This document shows, in pieces, positions 1 through 7,675 of a DNA stretch of 36,408 nucleotides (its first letter is position 1; each line of letters begins with the position of its first letter). Source of the stretch: Ilumatobacter sp. GTDB lineage: Bacteria; Actinomycetota; Acidimicrobiia; Acidimicrobiales; Ilumatobacteraceae. The notes below the pieces were generated by a model. It was given only the letters and a program-made list of their open reading frames with translations, was not told the DNA's origin and did not search any database. The DNA lies in contig NZ_JASJCS010000020.1 in assembly GCF_030065885.1 (NCBI RefSeq), positions 1 through 36,408 of the forward strand, written 5' to 3'. Made by a program: the position numbers and the translations under genes.

Positions 1-351
1 CAGGTTGCGGGCGGTGCCGATGACTGGCGGATCGGGTTGCACGGACGCGGCGGTGAGTTCGGGGGTTGATGTCGGTCGGGTTCGGTCGGTTGGTGGAGGT
101 CGTTGGTGTCAGCCGAGCAGGTCGCGGGCGGTGCCGATGACTGGCGGATCGGGTTGCACGGACGCGGCGGTGAGTTCGGGGGTCGATGTCGGTCGGGTTC
201 GGTCGGTTGGTGCAGGTCGTTGGTGTCAGCCGACCAGGTTGCGGGCGGTGCCGATGACTGGCGGATCGGGTTGCACGGACGCGGCGGTGAGTTCGGGGGT
301 TGATGTCGGTCGGGTTCGGTCGGTTGGTGGAGATCGTTGGTGTCAGCCGAG
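1..351. repeat. 117-bp tandem repeat, three full copies plus a partial fourth
   Basis: Units start at 1, 118 and 235, and a fourth begins at 352 but diverges after about 21 nt. Units 1 and 3 differ at one base; unit 2 differs from unit 1 at four (positions 6, 67, 96 and 117 of the unit), giving an A-B-A pattern. On the minus strand every unit carries a near copy of the last codons and stop of the neighbouring M20 peptidase gene (ARDLLG-stop, with variants such as ARNLVG). The period is 39 codons, so an uninterrupted plus-strand reading frame crosses the array, but it looks like a by-product of the period, not a gene. The array is cut by the window start, so the true copy number is unknown. 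No other gene is seen in 1-342. Confidence 0.95.
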
Positions 352-1698
352 CAGGTCGCGGGCGATGCCGATCCAGAACTCGGTGGCGAGCGCCAGGCTG
401 TCGACGTCGATCCGCTCGTCGTGGCCGTGGAACCTGCTCCCGAATGCCGCCATGTCGATGTTCGGCGAGAAGAGGCCGGCACCGTACGCGACACGCCCGC
501 GGTCGCGGTAGAAGCGGGCATCGGTGCCGCCGACGACGATGCCGGGCACGAGCCGTGCGCCCGGGTAGGCGAGTTGCGTGTGCTTGGCGACGGTGTCCCA
601 CAGCTCGTTGCCCATCGGTGACTCGGTGGGGTCGGACTCCTGCAGCGACGTGACCTCGACGTGCGCTGCGAGGTCGCCGAGCGCATCGGCGAGCAGCGCG
701 TCGACGTCGGCCCGGGTGGTGCCGGGCACCGTGCGGATGTCGACCTCGACGTCGACCACGTCGGGGATCACGTTCGTCTTCTGCCCGCCGTGCGCGACGT
801 TCGGCGAGACCGTGGTGTGGGTCAGCGCATGGCAGCCGCGGGCGATCGACACGGGCAGCTCGGCGATCGCGTCGTAGACCCGATCGGGATCGAGCATCGC
901 CGCCCGGAGCTCGCCGGGCAGCCCGAACGACTCGACCTGGGCCTGCCACGCAACGCCGAGGTGTGGCGCCGACCGGTAGGCCGACAGCCGGTCGACGACA
1001 GCGGCCGCCTTGACGAGCGCGTTGTCGGCGCCGAACGGCATCGATCCATGGCCGGGCGTACCCGTCACCCTGAGCCGGCGCCACGCCATGCCCTTCTCGC
1101 CGACGTTGACCGTCACGTGCCGCGTGCCGTGGTCGTCGACGTGCGACCATCCACCCAGCTCGGTCAGGCAGTAGTCGGCATCGACCACCTCGGGGTGCCG
1201 GTCGAACATCCACTCCGCGCCCCACACCCCGCCCGCCTCCTCGTCGGCGACGCCGAAGTAGATCAGGTCGCCCTTCGGCCGGAAGCCGGACCGTGCGAGG
1301 TGGCGGAACGCGACCGCCATCGACGACGTGAGGTTGAGCATGTCGATCGCGCCCCGCCCCCAGACCTCGTCCTGCCCGTCGGCAGTGCGGATCAGTTCGC
1401 CGCCGAACGGGTCGTTGCTCCAGCCCTCGGGGCTGACGGGCACCACGTCGGTGTGGCCCATCAGGCACAGCGATGGCGCGTCGGGATCGGAACCCTCGAT
1501 GCGGGCGACGACCGACCCGCGCCCGGGCCGTGCCTCGTACCACTCGACGTCGAGGCCGGCGCCCTCGAGGAACGTCTGCAGCAGCTCGGCGCTCTTCGTC
1601 TCGTCGCCGGATTCGGGCGTGCCGTCGTTGACGCAGGCGTTGCGGATCATCGCCTGGAGCAGCTCGGTCGTCTCGGCGGTCAAAGCGGCATCGGCCAT
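343..1698 (-). CDS. M20/M25/M40-family metallopeptidase (dipeptidase/ArgE-DapE-like)
   Basis: A 451-residue zinc-dependent hydrolase that probably cleaves dipeptides or N-acyl amino acids in the cytoplasm; the substrate cannot be read from sequence. The metal-site motifs are in order: MGHTDVVP (His82, Asp84), WGRGAIDM (bridging Asp119), ADEEAGG (catalytic Glu153, ligand Glu154) and a further acidic residue at Glu180. The lid or dimerisation domain would follow, near residues 190-310. There is no signal peptide. Length is normal for the family. The ATG at 1698 is supported by a TAAGGT -10 box 6 nt upstream, which suggests a leaderless mRNA. The last codons and stop are repeated in the tandem array beyond the 3' end. 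ArgE, DapE and carboxypeptidase-like activities are all possible. Confidence 0.9.
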   Translation of the reverse strand: MADAALTAETTELLQAMIRNACVNDGTPESGDETKSAELLQTFLEGAGLDVEWYEARPGRGSVVARIEGSDPDAPSLCLMGHTDVVPVSPEGWSNDPFGGELIRTADGQDEVWGRGAIDMLNLTSSMAVAFRHLARSGFRPKGDLIYFGVADEEAGGVWGAEWMFDRHPEVVDADYCLTELGGWSHVDDHGTRHVTVNVGEKGMAWRRLRVTGTPGHGSMPFGADNALVKAAAVVDRLSAYRSAPHLGVAWQAQVESFGLPGELRAAMLDPDRVYDAIAELPVSIARGCHALTHTTVSPNVAHGGQKTNVIPDVVDVEVDIRTVPGTTRADVDALLADALGDLAAHVEVTSLQESDPTESPMGNELWDTVAKHTQLAYPGARLVPGIVVGGTDARFYRDRGRVAYGAGLFSPNIDMAAFGSRFHGHDERIDVDSLALATEFWIGIARDLLG

Positions 1699-1704
1699 GA
1701 GGTC

Positions 1705-1710
1705 ACCTTA
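1705..1710 (-). promoter_or_regulatory. -10 box of the M20 peptidase gene (leaderless)
   Basis: TAAGGT on the minus strand ends 6 nt before the ATG at 1698. No convincing -35 element and no Shine-Dalgarno sequence is visible. Confidence 0.55.
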
Positions 1711-1742
1711 CGGTCGTCACGCCGGGCGGCCGCAGGCCGCTG

Positions 1743-1789
1743 AACGCGTGAGCATCTTGCGTGGATAGTGCGCAACATCCTCACGCGTT
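1743..1789 (-). terminator. Hairpin overlapping the 3' end of the HD-domain gene
   Basis: Arms at 1743-1761 and 1771-1789 are 19 nt each with two mismatches around a 9-nt loop. The stop codon of the HD-domain gene (1781-1783) lies inside one arm. There is no U-tract, which is common for actinobacterial hairpin terminators. Confidence 0.6.
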
Positions 1790-2440
1790 GCCCGTCGGCG
1801 AACCGCCGAACAGAGCGGCGAGCTCGTCCGTGAGGTTGGCACGGGCCCGCTGCTCCCACGACGTGAGGCCCAGCACGCTCGGGAAGATGTGGCTGCGTTC
1901 GAGCATCGACCGGAGGAAGCTGCCGCGGCCACTCGCCCAGGCGTGGTCGTCGACATGGTGGTACTCGTGCCTGACGTTGCGGGCGTAGTCGGCGTACTTC
2001 GCCGGCTCGGCCGCCAGCACACCGAGATCGGCGGCCACCAGGATCGCCGTGCCGAGATCGGCGCCTGCATCGACCTGGTGCCCGGCGGTGGCCTCGATCA
2101 TCTGCGCGACGTGACCGGCGGCATCTGCCGACCAGCCGAGCTCGCGCAGGGCACGCTCGGCCAACCGAGCGCTGGCCGCCTCGTTGTCGGTGTGCGTCGG
2201 CTCGTAGACGACGTCGTGGAAGAACCCGGCCGCCGCCACTGCGTCGACGTCGCAGCCCGGGTGCTCGGCAGCGAGCTCGCCGATGTGGCGGAGCACCCAG
2301 ACGACGTGACGCAGCGTGTGGTAGCGGCGGTGCGGCTCGCGGTGATGGGCCACCACGACGTCGAACCAGCGGTCGGCGGCGCTCGACCTGCCGAGGTGGC
2401 GTTGCCACGCCACGCGGAGCTCGAGATCGTCGCCGGCCAC
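1781..2440 (-). CDS. HD-domain protein, predicted metal-dependent phosphohydrolase
   Basis: A 219-residue soluble protein with the layout of the small stand-alone HD proteins (COG4339-like): YHTLRH at 40-45, the HD pair in GFFHDVVY (His75-Asp76), and a later Asp in AADLGVL. These should bind a metal and hydrolyse a phosphoester, possibly of a nucleotide; the substrate is unknown. The start is GTG at 2440, chosen because a CACACT -10-like box ends 6 nt upstream. It is transcribed divergently from the DUF4031 gene and lies 82 bp upstream of the M20 gene on the same strand. The 3' end is embedded in a terminator-like hairpin, so it is probably monocistronic. Confidence 0.85.
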   Translation of the reverse strand: MAGDDLELRVAWQRHLGRSSAADRWFDVVVAHHREPHRRYHTLRHVVWVLRHIGELAAEHPGCDVDAVAAAGFFHDVVYEPTHTDNEAASARLAERALRELGWSADAAGHVAQMIEATAGHQVDAGADLGTAILVAADLGVLAAEPAKYADYARNVRHEYHHVDDHAWASGRGSFLRSMLERSHIFPSVLGLTSWEQRARANLTDELAALFGGSPTGNA

Positions 2441-2446
2441 GCCGCC

Positions 2447-2452
2447 AGTGTG
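2447..2452 (-). promoter_or_regulatory. -10 box of the HD-domain gene (leaderless)
   Basis: CACACT on the minus strand ends 6 nt before the GTG at 2440. It supports that start over internal ones. Confidence 0.45.
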
Positions 2453-2499
2453 TCACGGCGCATCCGTCGCCCCGGTCGAGGCCCGGCTGACCGCTGTGC

Positions 2500-2505
2500 C
2501 AGTGT
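2500..2505 (+). promoter_or_regulatory. -10 box of the DUF4031 gene (leaderless)
   Basis: CAGTGT ends 7 nt before the GTG at 2513. It lies back to back with the HD-gene promoter in a 72-bp divergent gap. Confidence 0.4.
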
Positions 2506-2512
2506 GCGAGGC

Positions 2513-2824
2513 GTGACGATCTTGATCGACGAGGCGCGCTGGTGGCACCGCGGCCGGCGGTGGTGTCACCTCGTGAGCGACGTGTCGCTCGACGAGCTGC
2601 ACGACTTCGCCGACGCCAACGGCATCCCGCGCCGCGGGTTCCAGGGCGACCACTACGACGTGCCCGAGGAGTACCGCGAGGCGCTGATCGAGGCCGGCGC
2701 CAGGGTGGTGGAGAGCCGTGAGCTGCTGCGCCGGCTCAAGGCCGCAGGTCTCCGCTTGTCGCCCGCCCAGCGACGTGCGATCACCAGCGTGGCGGCTCGC
2801 CGAGGCGATCGCGCGGGCAGCTGA
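2513..2824 (+). CDS. DUF4031 domain-containing protein
   Basis: A 103-residue protein that matches the small actinobacterial DUF4031 family along its whole length: an ILIDEARWW start, HLVSD followed by SLDELHDFA, the GIPRRGFQGDHYDVPEE signature, and a basic C-terminus around LLRRLKAAGLR. The function is unknown. The conserved Trp, His and Asp residues suggest an enzyme or binding fold, but I cannot assign an activity. The GTG start at 2513 sits 7 nt after a -10-like hexamer, and the family normally begins just before ILID. The 3' end overlaps the convergent gene at 2781-3209 by 44 bp. Confidence 0.85.
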   Translation: MTILIDEARWWHRGRRWCHLVSDVSLDELHDFADANGIPRRGFQGDHYDVPEEYREALIEAGARVVESRELLRRLKAAGLRLSPAQRRAITSVAARRGDRAGS

Positions 2825-3209
2825 CCTCGCGGTCGACCACGAACCACTCGACCAGCTCGATGCCCGCCGCGTCGGCGATCTCGCTCATCTCGAGCCAACG
2901 ATCGACGTCGGCGCCGTCGTCGGAGTCGAGCTCGTCTGGTCGCACGCTCGCCACCACCAGCGCCGCCGCACGACCGCCGTGGGCGGCCGGTTCGACGAGT
3001 CGCTCGACGACCTCGATCACGTCGTCGGCATGGTCGGTGCCGGTGACGACGGCGACGGCGAGCCCGCATCGAGCGTCGTCGAGCACGAGCGCAATGGTCT
3101 CGGCCCGCAGGGGCCGGTGGACGGCCATCGCCAGCGTCGCGAACGCCGTCGCTGGGTCGTCGATCGGATCGATGCCGGCCCTGGGCATCCGGTGGTGGAC
3201 GGTGTGCAT
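2781..3209 (-). CDS. Conserved hypothetical protein (actinobacterial)
   Basis: A 142-residue protein with no family I can name. It has a conserved-looking core: an N-terminal HTVHHRMP stretch, a central alternating hydrophobic segment (LVLDDARCGLAVAVVTGT), an ALVVASVRP strand followed by an acidic loop, and a C-terminal block ending in VSCPRDRLGEPPRW. No signal peptide or membrane segment is seen. The ATG at 3209 is preferred because GGGGAAG precedes it; a GTG at 3230 would add seven residues. The C-terminal 14 codons overlap the convergent DUF4031 gene. The core vaguely resembles JAB-fold proteins, but the metal-binding motif is absent, so I assign no function. Confidence 0.65.
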   Translation of the reverse strand: MHTVHHRMPRAGIDPIDDPATAFATLAMAVHRPLRAETIALVLDDARCGLAVAVVTGTDHADDVIEVVERLVEPAAHGGRAAALVVASVRPDELDSDDGADVDRWLEMSEIADAAGIELVEWFVVDREVSCPRDRLGEPPRW

Positions 3210-3327
3210 GGCTTCCCCGTTCGGAGGCACCGCGGTGCGCGGTGGTCGAGCTGAGGAGGAGTCGGCATCGATGACCGTACCGGCGGGGTGTGGCAGTCGT
3301 GACTGTGGTGTCGCAGCCGTGACCGCG

Positions 3328-3333
3328 TACGGT
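3328..3333 (+). promoter_or_regulatory. -10 box of the ArsC-like gene (leaderless)
   Basis: TACGGT ends 7 nt before the ATG at 3341. It places transcription and translation starts upstream of the in-frame UGA at 3374-3376. Confidence 0.55.
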
Positions 3334-3340
3334 GGCCGCC

Positions 3341-3697
3341 ATGGCCGACGTGACCATCTACCACAACCCGAATTGAAACTCGTCCACCAATGCCGTGCGC
3401 ATTGCCGAGGAGTTGGGCGTCGACGCCGACATCGTCATCTACCGCAAGGACCCGCCCGACGGCGCCGCGTTGCGGGCGATCATCGCCAAGCTCGAGGACT
3501 CGCCCACCGATCTGGTTCGCCGCGACAGCCTGTTCAAGAAGCTCCAGCTCAGTGAGAGCGACGTCGAGACCGTCGACCAGATCGTCGAGACCATCGTCGA
3601 CAACAAGATGATCATGCAGCGCCCGCTGGTCGTCACCGCCGACAAGGCCATCATCGGACGCCCGAAGGAGCGCGTCCGCGAACTCCTCGGAGGCTGA
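3341..3697 (+). CDS. ArsC-family reductase with in-frame UGA at the catalytic Cys: candidate selenoprotein
   Basis: Read through one UGA, this is a 118-residue thioredoxin-fold ArsC/Spx-family protein. The frame starts MADVTIYHNPN, reaches UGA at codon 12 (3374-3376), and continues NSSTNAV without further interruption to a normal stop. In classical ArsC the motif is HNPxC with the arsenate-attacking Cys at residue 12, so the UGA replaces exactly that residue. The other active-site arginines of the family appear present (LVRR, MQRPLVV, IGRPKERV). A hairpin suitable as a SECIS follows the UGA directly. The promoter box and ATG lie upstream of the UGA, and a start after it would lose the active site. 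Selenocysteine is my preferred reading; a nonsense-mutated pseudogene or a sequencing error is the alternative. A Sec form could reduce arsenate or act as a general thiol oxidoreductase. Standard annotation would report a truncated gene from about 3395. Confidence 0.7.
3377..3414 (+). promoter_or_regulatory. Candidate bacterial SECIS element
   Basis: Immediately after the UGA, AACUC (3377-3381) can pair with GAGUU (3410-3414), or CUCG with CGAG (3379-3382/3406-3409). The upper stem CAAUGC/GCAUUG (3388-3393/3399-3404) is perfect and closes a CGUGC loop. The loop starts 17 nt after the UGA and has G at its second position, as in known bacterial SECIS elements such as that of E. coli fdhF. Confidence 0.6.
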
Positions 3698-3728
3698 GCC
3701 GACTGGGAATCCGGGCCGGCACGGAACG

Positions 3729-3740
3729 ACCGGCGCCGGT
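3729..3740. promoter_or_regulatory. 12-bp palindrome at the exporter promoter, possible operator
   Basis: The perfect palindrome ACCGGCGCCGGT abuts the TACCCT -10 box of the ABC exporter operon and shares its first T. The position would suit a repressor site, but so short a GC-rich palindrome could arise by chance. Confidence 0.3.
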
Positions 3741-3745
3741 ACCCT
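3740..3745 (+). promoter_or_regulatory. -10 box of the ABC exporter operon
   Basis: TACCCT ends 9 nt before the GTG at 3755, so the mRNA would be leaderless or almost so. Confidence 0.5.
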
Positions 3746-3754
3746 GAGCTCGGC

Positions 3755-5542
3755 GTGAGTGATGGGGACGAGGCGATATCCGACACCTCCGAGCGGGCCA
3801 GATGGGGACCGCTCCTCCGCCTCGTACGCCGCCAGTGGCGTGGCCTCGCGCTCGGCGCGTTGGTCGGGCTGCTGTGGACGTCGGGCAAGGTCGCCGTCCC
3901 GCAGCTGACGCGCCTCGCGATCGACCGGTCGATCGAAGGCGCCGAGAGCGCGTGGGGTTGGGCCTTCCTGATCGCCTGCGCGGGCCTCGTGTCCGGCACG
4001 TTCACCGCCACGCGGCGCTACGTCGCGTTCCGTGAGAGCCGCCTGACCGAGACCCGGCTGCGCGAGCGGTTGCTCAACCACATCCTCGGGCTCCACATCG
4101 GGTACCACGACCGTGCCCAGACCGGCCAGCTGATGAGCCGGGCGTCGAGCGACATCCAGCAGGTGCAGATGTTCGTCGTGATGCTCCCGTTGACGCTGTC
4201 GAACCTCGCGCTGATCTCGGTCGTCACCGTCGTGCTGTTCTCGACCGACGCGACGCTCGCCCTCTTCGCGCTCGCGCCGCTGCCGCTCGTCAACCTGACC
4301 GCCCGCCGGTTCTCCAACCAGGTGCATCCCGCGGTGCGCAGAGTGCAACAGGAGCAGGCGCAGCTGGCGACCGTCGTCGAGGAGACGGTCGCCGGCGTCC
4401 GCGTCATCAAGGGCTTCGGCGCCGAGCAGGTGCAGGCCGACAAGCTCGAGGTCGAAGCCGACGACATCCGCGATGCCTCGATGGTGGCCGCCAAGGTCCG
4501 GGCGAGGTTCTTGCCGTTCATGGAGCTCATGCCGGCCGCCGGCCTGATCGCGGTGCTCGGCATCGGTGGCCACCGCGTGCTCGACGGCCAGCTCAGCGTC
4601 GGTGAGCTCGTCGCGTTCAACTTCTACGTCGCACTCCTGGTCTGGCCGCTGCGGACGATCGGCATGACGGTTGCGTTCGGGCAGCGCGCGGCGACGGCGC
4701 TGCAGCGCATCGACGAGGTGCTCGACGTCGTGCCCGAGGTCGTCGATCCCGAACATCCCCGAGTCGGCGCGCACTCCGGCTCGGTCCGCTTCCAGAACGT
4801 GCGGTTCGGCTACGGCGAGGACGTCGTGCTCGATGGTCTCACCCTCGACATCGAGCCCGGCACGTCGGTCGCGCTCGTGGGCGCAACCGGTTCCGGCAAA
4901 TCCACGATGGCGCGGCTGCTGGTGCGGTTCTACGACCCGGTCGGCGGCTCGATCGAGCTCGGCGGTGTGGATCTCCGCGACCAGACCGTGCACGACGTGC
5001 GCCGCTCGGTCGGCCTCGTGTTCGAGGACACGCTGCTGTTCCACGACACCGTTGCGGCGAACATCGCGTTCGCCAATCCCGATGCCGACGAGGCGACGAT
5101 CCGTGCGGCGGCAGCGCTCGCCGGCGCCGCCGACTTCATCGACGAGCTCCCCGAGGGGTACGACACCGTGCTCGGCGAGCGTGGGTTCTCGCTGTCGGGT
5201 GGGCAACGTCAACGGGTGGCGATCGCCCGCGCGGTGGTGTCCGACCCGAGCGTGCTGATCCTCGACGACGCGACCAGCGCCGTCGACCCCACCAAGGAGC
5301 ACGAGATCCGCGATGCGATGGGGACCGTGATGCAAGGCAGGACGACGATCGTCATCGCGCATCGCCCCGGGACGATCGCGATGGCCGACCGAGTCGTGCT
5401 CATCGACCGCGGCAAGGTGGCGGCGCAGGGGACCCACGACGAGCTGCTGGCCACGAGCACCCGCTACCGCGACGTGCTGGCGGCTGCGCGCCGCGAACAC
5501 GTCGAGGCCGACCCGTCGCTCTCAGCCGGGGGTGGCGACTGA
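3755..5542 (+). CDS. ABC exporter half-transporter with degenerate ATP site (subunit 1)
   Basis: A 595-residue ABCB-type half-transporter: a six-helix membrane domain over about residues 28-310, then an ATPase domain. Walker A is GATGSGKST (376-384), the signature is canonical LSGGQ (480-484), and the switch His is 536. Two catalytic residues are altered: the Q-loop Gln is Glu424 (VFEDTLLF), and the Walker B general base is Asp505 (VLILDD) instead of Glu. This is the pattern of the degenerate member of heterodimeric exporters such as TM287/288 or LmrCD. The next gene, which overlaps by 11 bp, supplies the partner. The pair should export a lipid, drug or peptide; the substrate is unknown. The start is GTG at 3755, after a -10 box and a palindrome. 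Confidence 0.93.
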   Translation: MSDGDEAISDTSERARWGPLLRLVRRQWRGLALGALVGLLWTSGKVAVPQLTRLAIDRSIEGAESAWGWAFLIACAGLVSGTFTATRRYVAFRESRLTETRLRERLLNHILGLHIGYHDRAQTGQLMSRASSDIQQVQMFVVMLPLTLSNLALISVVTVVLFSTDATLALFALAPLPLVNLTARRFSNQVHPAVRRVQQEQAQLATVVEETVAGVRVIKGFGAEQVQADKLEVEADDIRDASMVAAKVRARFLPFMELMPAAGLIAVLGIGGHRVLDGQLSVGELVAFNFYVALLVWPLRTIGMTVAFGQRAATALQRIDEVLDVVPEVVDPEHPRVGAHSGSVRFQNVRFGYGEDVVLDGLTLDIEPGTSVALVGATGSGKSTMARLLVRFYDPVGGSIELGGVDLRDQTVHDVRRSVGLVFEDTLLFHDTVAANIAFANPDADEATIRAAAALAGAADFIDELPEGYDTVLGERGFSLSGGQRQRVAIARAVVSDPSVLILDDATSAVDPTKEHEIRDAMGTVMQGRTTIVIAHRPGTIAMADRVVLIDRGKVAAQGTHDELLATSTRYRDVLAAARREHVEADPSLSAGGGD

Positions 5543-7328
5543 CATGTGGGCGACCAACGCCGTCAGCGAGGAGGACCGCCTCGACCGCGACGAGACCCGC
5601 CAAGTGCTGCGCCGCGCAGCGCGGCTGGCACGCCCGCAGCGCCGGCTCGCGCTGGCGACGCTCGGGTTCGTCGCGATGTCGACGTCGACCACGATCGTGG
5701 GGCCGCTCTTGCTGCGCTACGGCATCGACCAGGGCATCAGGGCCGACGACCGTGGCGCGCTCAACCTCGCGATCGGCCTCTACGTCGTCGTCGCCGTCGT
5801 CGCCTACGCCGGCAGCCGGCAGCAGTACGTGTTCGTCAACCGCGCCGGTGAGGGGTTCCTCCGCGCGCTGCGAGTCCGACTGTTCGGGCACATCCAACGC
5901 CAGTCGCTGGCGTTCTTCGACCGCAACCAGGCCGGCGTCCTCGTCTCGCGGATGACCGCCGACATCGAGTCGATGTCCGAGCTCGTGCAGTGGGGCCTGC
6001 TCCAGTTCGTGGCCGCCTCGCTGCTCATCACGTTCGCGCTCGTGGTACTGCTGGTCATGTCGTGGCAGCTGACGCTGCTCGCGCTCCTGGTGATGCCCGT
6101 GATCGTCGTGGCCTCGATCCGCTTCCAGCGCGACTCGAACCGCGCCTACCTCGCCGTGCGCGAGCGGGTCGGCGAGAACCTGTCGTCGCTCCAGGAGAAC
6201 ATCGCCGGGGTGCGGGTCATCCAGGCCTACGCCCGTGAACCCGAGCAGTCCCGGCGCTTCCGGCGCACCAACCGGGCGCTGTACGACGCCCACCTGCACA
6301 GCGTCAAGGTGTCGACGTGGTACTTCGGTGTCGTCGAGTTCTGCGGTGTGCTCGCCACGGCGATCGCGATCGGTGCCGGAGGGTGGCTGGCGAAGAACGG
6401 CCAGGTGTCGGTCGGCACGGTCGTCGCCGTCGTGCTCCTCCTCGCGAGCCTGTTCGAGCCGGTGCAGCAGCTCTCGCAGATGTACAACACACTGCAGTCG
6501 GCCACCGCATCGCTCAACAAGATGTTTCAGATCCTCGACACCGAACCCGAGGTCGACGAGGCGCCCGATGCGGTCGACCTGCCCGCCGACGGCGTGCTGC
6601 GGGTCGACGCGGTGTCGTTCGCCTATCCCGGCACCGACGCCCGCGTGCTGCGCGACGTCTCGCTGGCGGTCGCGCCGGGCGAGCGGCTCGCCCTGGTCGG
6701 TCCGACCGGGGCCGGCAAGTCGTCGCTCGCCAAGCTGATGGCGCGGCTCTACGACCCTGACGCCGGGTCGGTGCACTTCGGCGACGTCGACCTCCGCCGC
6801 GCGACGCTGCGGTCGCTGCGCGGGCGCCTGGTCGTCGTGCCGCAGGAGGGCTTCCTGTTCGACGGCACCATCGCCGACAACCTGCGGCTGGCACGGCCCG
6901 GTGCCTCCGACGACGAGATCCGTGAGGCGCTCGCCGCCATCGACGCGCTCGACCGGTTCGAGGCGTTCCCGGAGGGACTTGCGACCGAGGTGCGCGAGCG
7001 GGGATCCCGGCTGTCGGCCGGGGAGCGCCAGCTCGTGTCGCTGGCGAGGGCCGCGCTGGTCGACCCGGCGGTGCTCGTGCTCGACGAGGCGACGTCGAGC
7101 CTCGACCCTGGCACCGAGGCGCTCGTCGAGCATGCGCTCGACCGGCTGATGACCGGGCGCACGACCATCGTCGTCGCCCATCGCCTGTCGACGGTGCAGC
7201 GTGCCGACCGGATCGCCGTCGTCGACCACGGCGAGCTCGTCGAGCTGGGAACTCACAACGAGCTCATCGACGCCGACGGCCACTACGCGCGGCTCGCGGC
7301 CGCATGGCGCAAGAGCCAGCCGGTGTGA
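5532..7328 (+). CDS. ABC exporter half-transporter with catalytic Glu (subunit 2)
   Basis: A 598-residue half-transporter with the same domain order. Walker A is GPTGAGKSS (390-398), the Q-loop Gln438 is intact (VPQEGFLF), Walker B has Asp518 with catalytic Glu519 (VLVLDEAT), and the switch His is 550. The signature motif is non-canonical, LSAGERQ (494-500), in place of LSGGQ. In the heterodimer this motif would face Walker A/B of subunit 1, so the degenerate site joins Asp505 with LSAGE and the working site joins Glu519 with LSGGQ. The GTG at 5532 overlaps the upstream gene; an ATG at 5544, 2 nt after the upstream stop, is an alternative start. Translational coupling fits equal subunit supply. 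Confidence 0.93.
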   Translation: MATDMWATNAVSEEDRLDRDETRQVLRRAARLARPQRRLALATLGFVAMSTSTTIVGPLLLRYGIDQGIRADDRGALNLAIGLYVVVAVVAYAGSRQQYVFVNRAGEGFLRALRVRLFGHIQRQSLAFFDRNQAGVLVSRMTADIESMSELVQWGLLQFVAASLLITFALVVLLVMSWQLTLLALLVMPVIVVASIRFQRDSNRAYLAVRERVGENLSSLQENIAGVRVIQAYAREPEQSRRFRRTNRALYDAHLHSVKVSTWYFGVVEFCGVLATAIAIGAGGWLAKNGQVSVGTVVAVVLLLASLFEPVQQLSQMYNTLQSATASLNKMFQILDTEPEVDEAPDAVDLPADGVLRVDAVSFAYPGTDARVLRDVSLAVAPGERLALVGPTGAGKSSLAKLMARLYDPDAGSVHFGDVDLRRATLRSLRGRLVVVPQEGFLFDGTIADNLRLARPGASDDEIREALAAIDALDRFEAFPEGLATEVRERGSRLSAGERQLVSLARAALVDPAVLVLDEATSSLDPGTEALVEHALDRLMTGRTTIVVAHRLSTVQRADRIAVVDHGELVELGTHNELIDADGHYARLAAAWRKSQPV

Positions 7329-7390
7329 GCCGGACGCTGTACGCCTCCGACGGCGATCAGCTCGGCTGACCCGGTCGGTTGCCGGACTCG

Positions 7391-7411
7391 GCCGACGGCA
7401 CCGCCGTCGGC
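7391..7411 (+). terminator. Hairpin downstream of the ABC exporter operon
   Basis: GCCGACGG and CCGTCGGC form a perfect 8-bp stem with a 5-nt loop, 62 nt after the stop of subunit 2. No U-tract follows. Confidence 0.4.
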
Positions 7412-7669
7412 GACGTGCTCGCAGGCGTCGGCGCGGCACTCACGGGCGAACCCGTCGTCGAGGGTGGCCGGCAACGTCGGTGACGGGGCGACGTCGACGG
7501 CGCGTCCGTGCTCGTCGTTGACGTCCCTGGCCGCGAGGTGTCGTGCGCCGCGGCCTCGGGGACGTCGCGCCGATCCGCGATCATTCGGACGCCGACGAGC
7601 TCGAGACGGGCCACCGCGGCGCTGCCCGAAGCGTCGCACCCGGCCGGGCGGGGGCTCACGAGCAGGCGC

Positions 7670-7675
7670 TACCGT
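7670..7675 (+). promoter_or_regulatory. -10 box of the dienelactone hydrolase gene (leaderless)
   Basis: TACCGT ends 6 nt before the ATG at 7682. It supports that start over a longer frame that opens upstream. Confidence 0.55.

Noticed and set aside
1..351. CRISPR array
   Set aside because: The whole 117-bp unit is repeated; there are no unique spacers and no cas genes.
5..511. Plus-strand repetitive protein of 39-residue units
   Set aside because: It arises because the 117-bp repeat is a multiple of three; it has no start signal and runs into the antisense of the M20 gene.
2781..3209. JAB/RadC-type metalloprotease assignment for the conserved unknown
   Set aside because: The His-x-His...Asp metal motif is absent.
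3395..3697. ArsC-like gene starting at GTG 3395, after the UGA
   Set aside because: It would remove the first strand and the active-site loop, and no promoter or ribosome site precedes it; the -10 box points to 3341.
3017..5500. Long antisense open frame (827 codons) over the ABC exporter subunit
   Set aside because: Composition is Arg/His/Asp-rich and repetitive, typical of the complement of a high-GC gene; the plus-strand protein has all ABC motifs.
5400..7439. Long antisense open frame over exporter subunit 2
   Set aside because: Same reason; the true gene on the plus strand is unmistakable.
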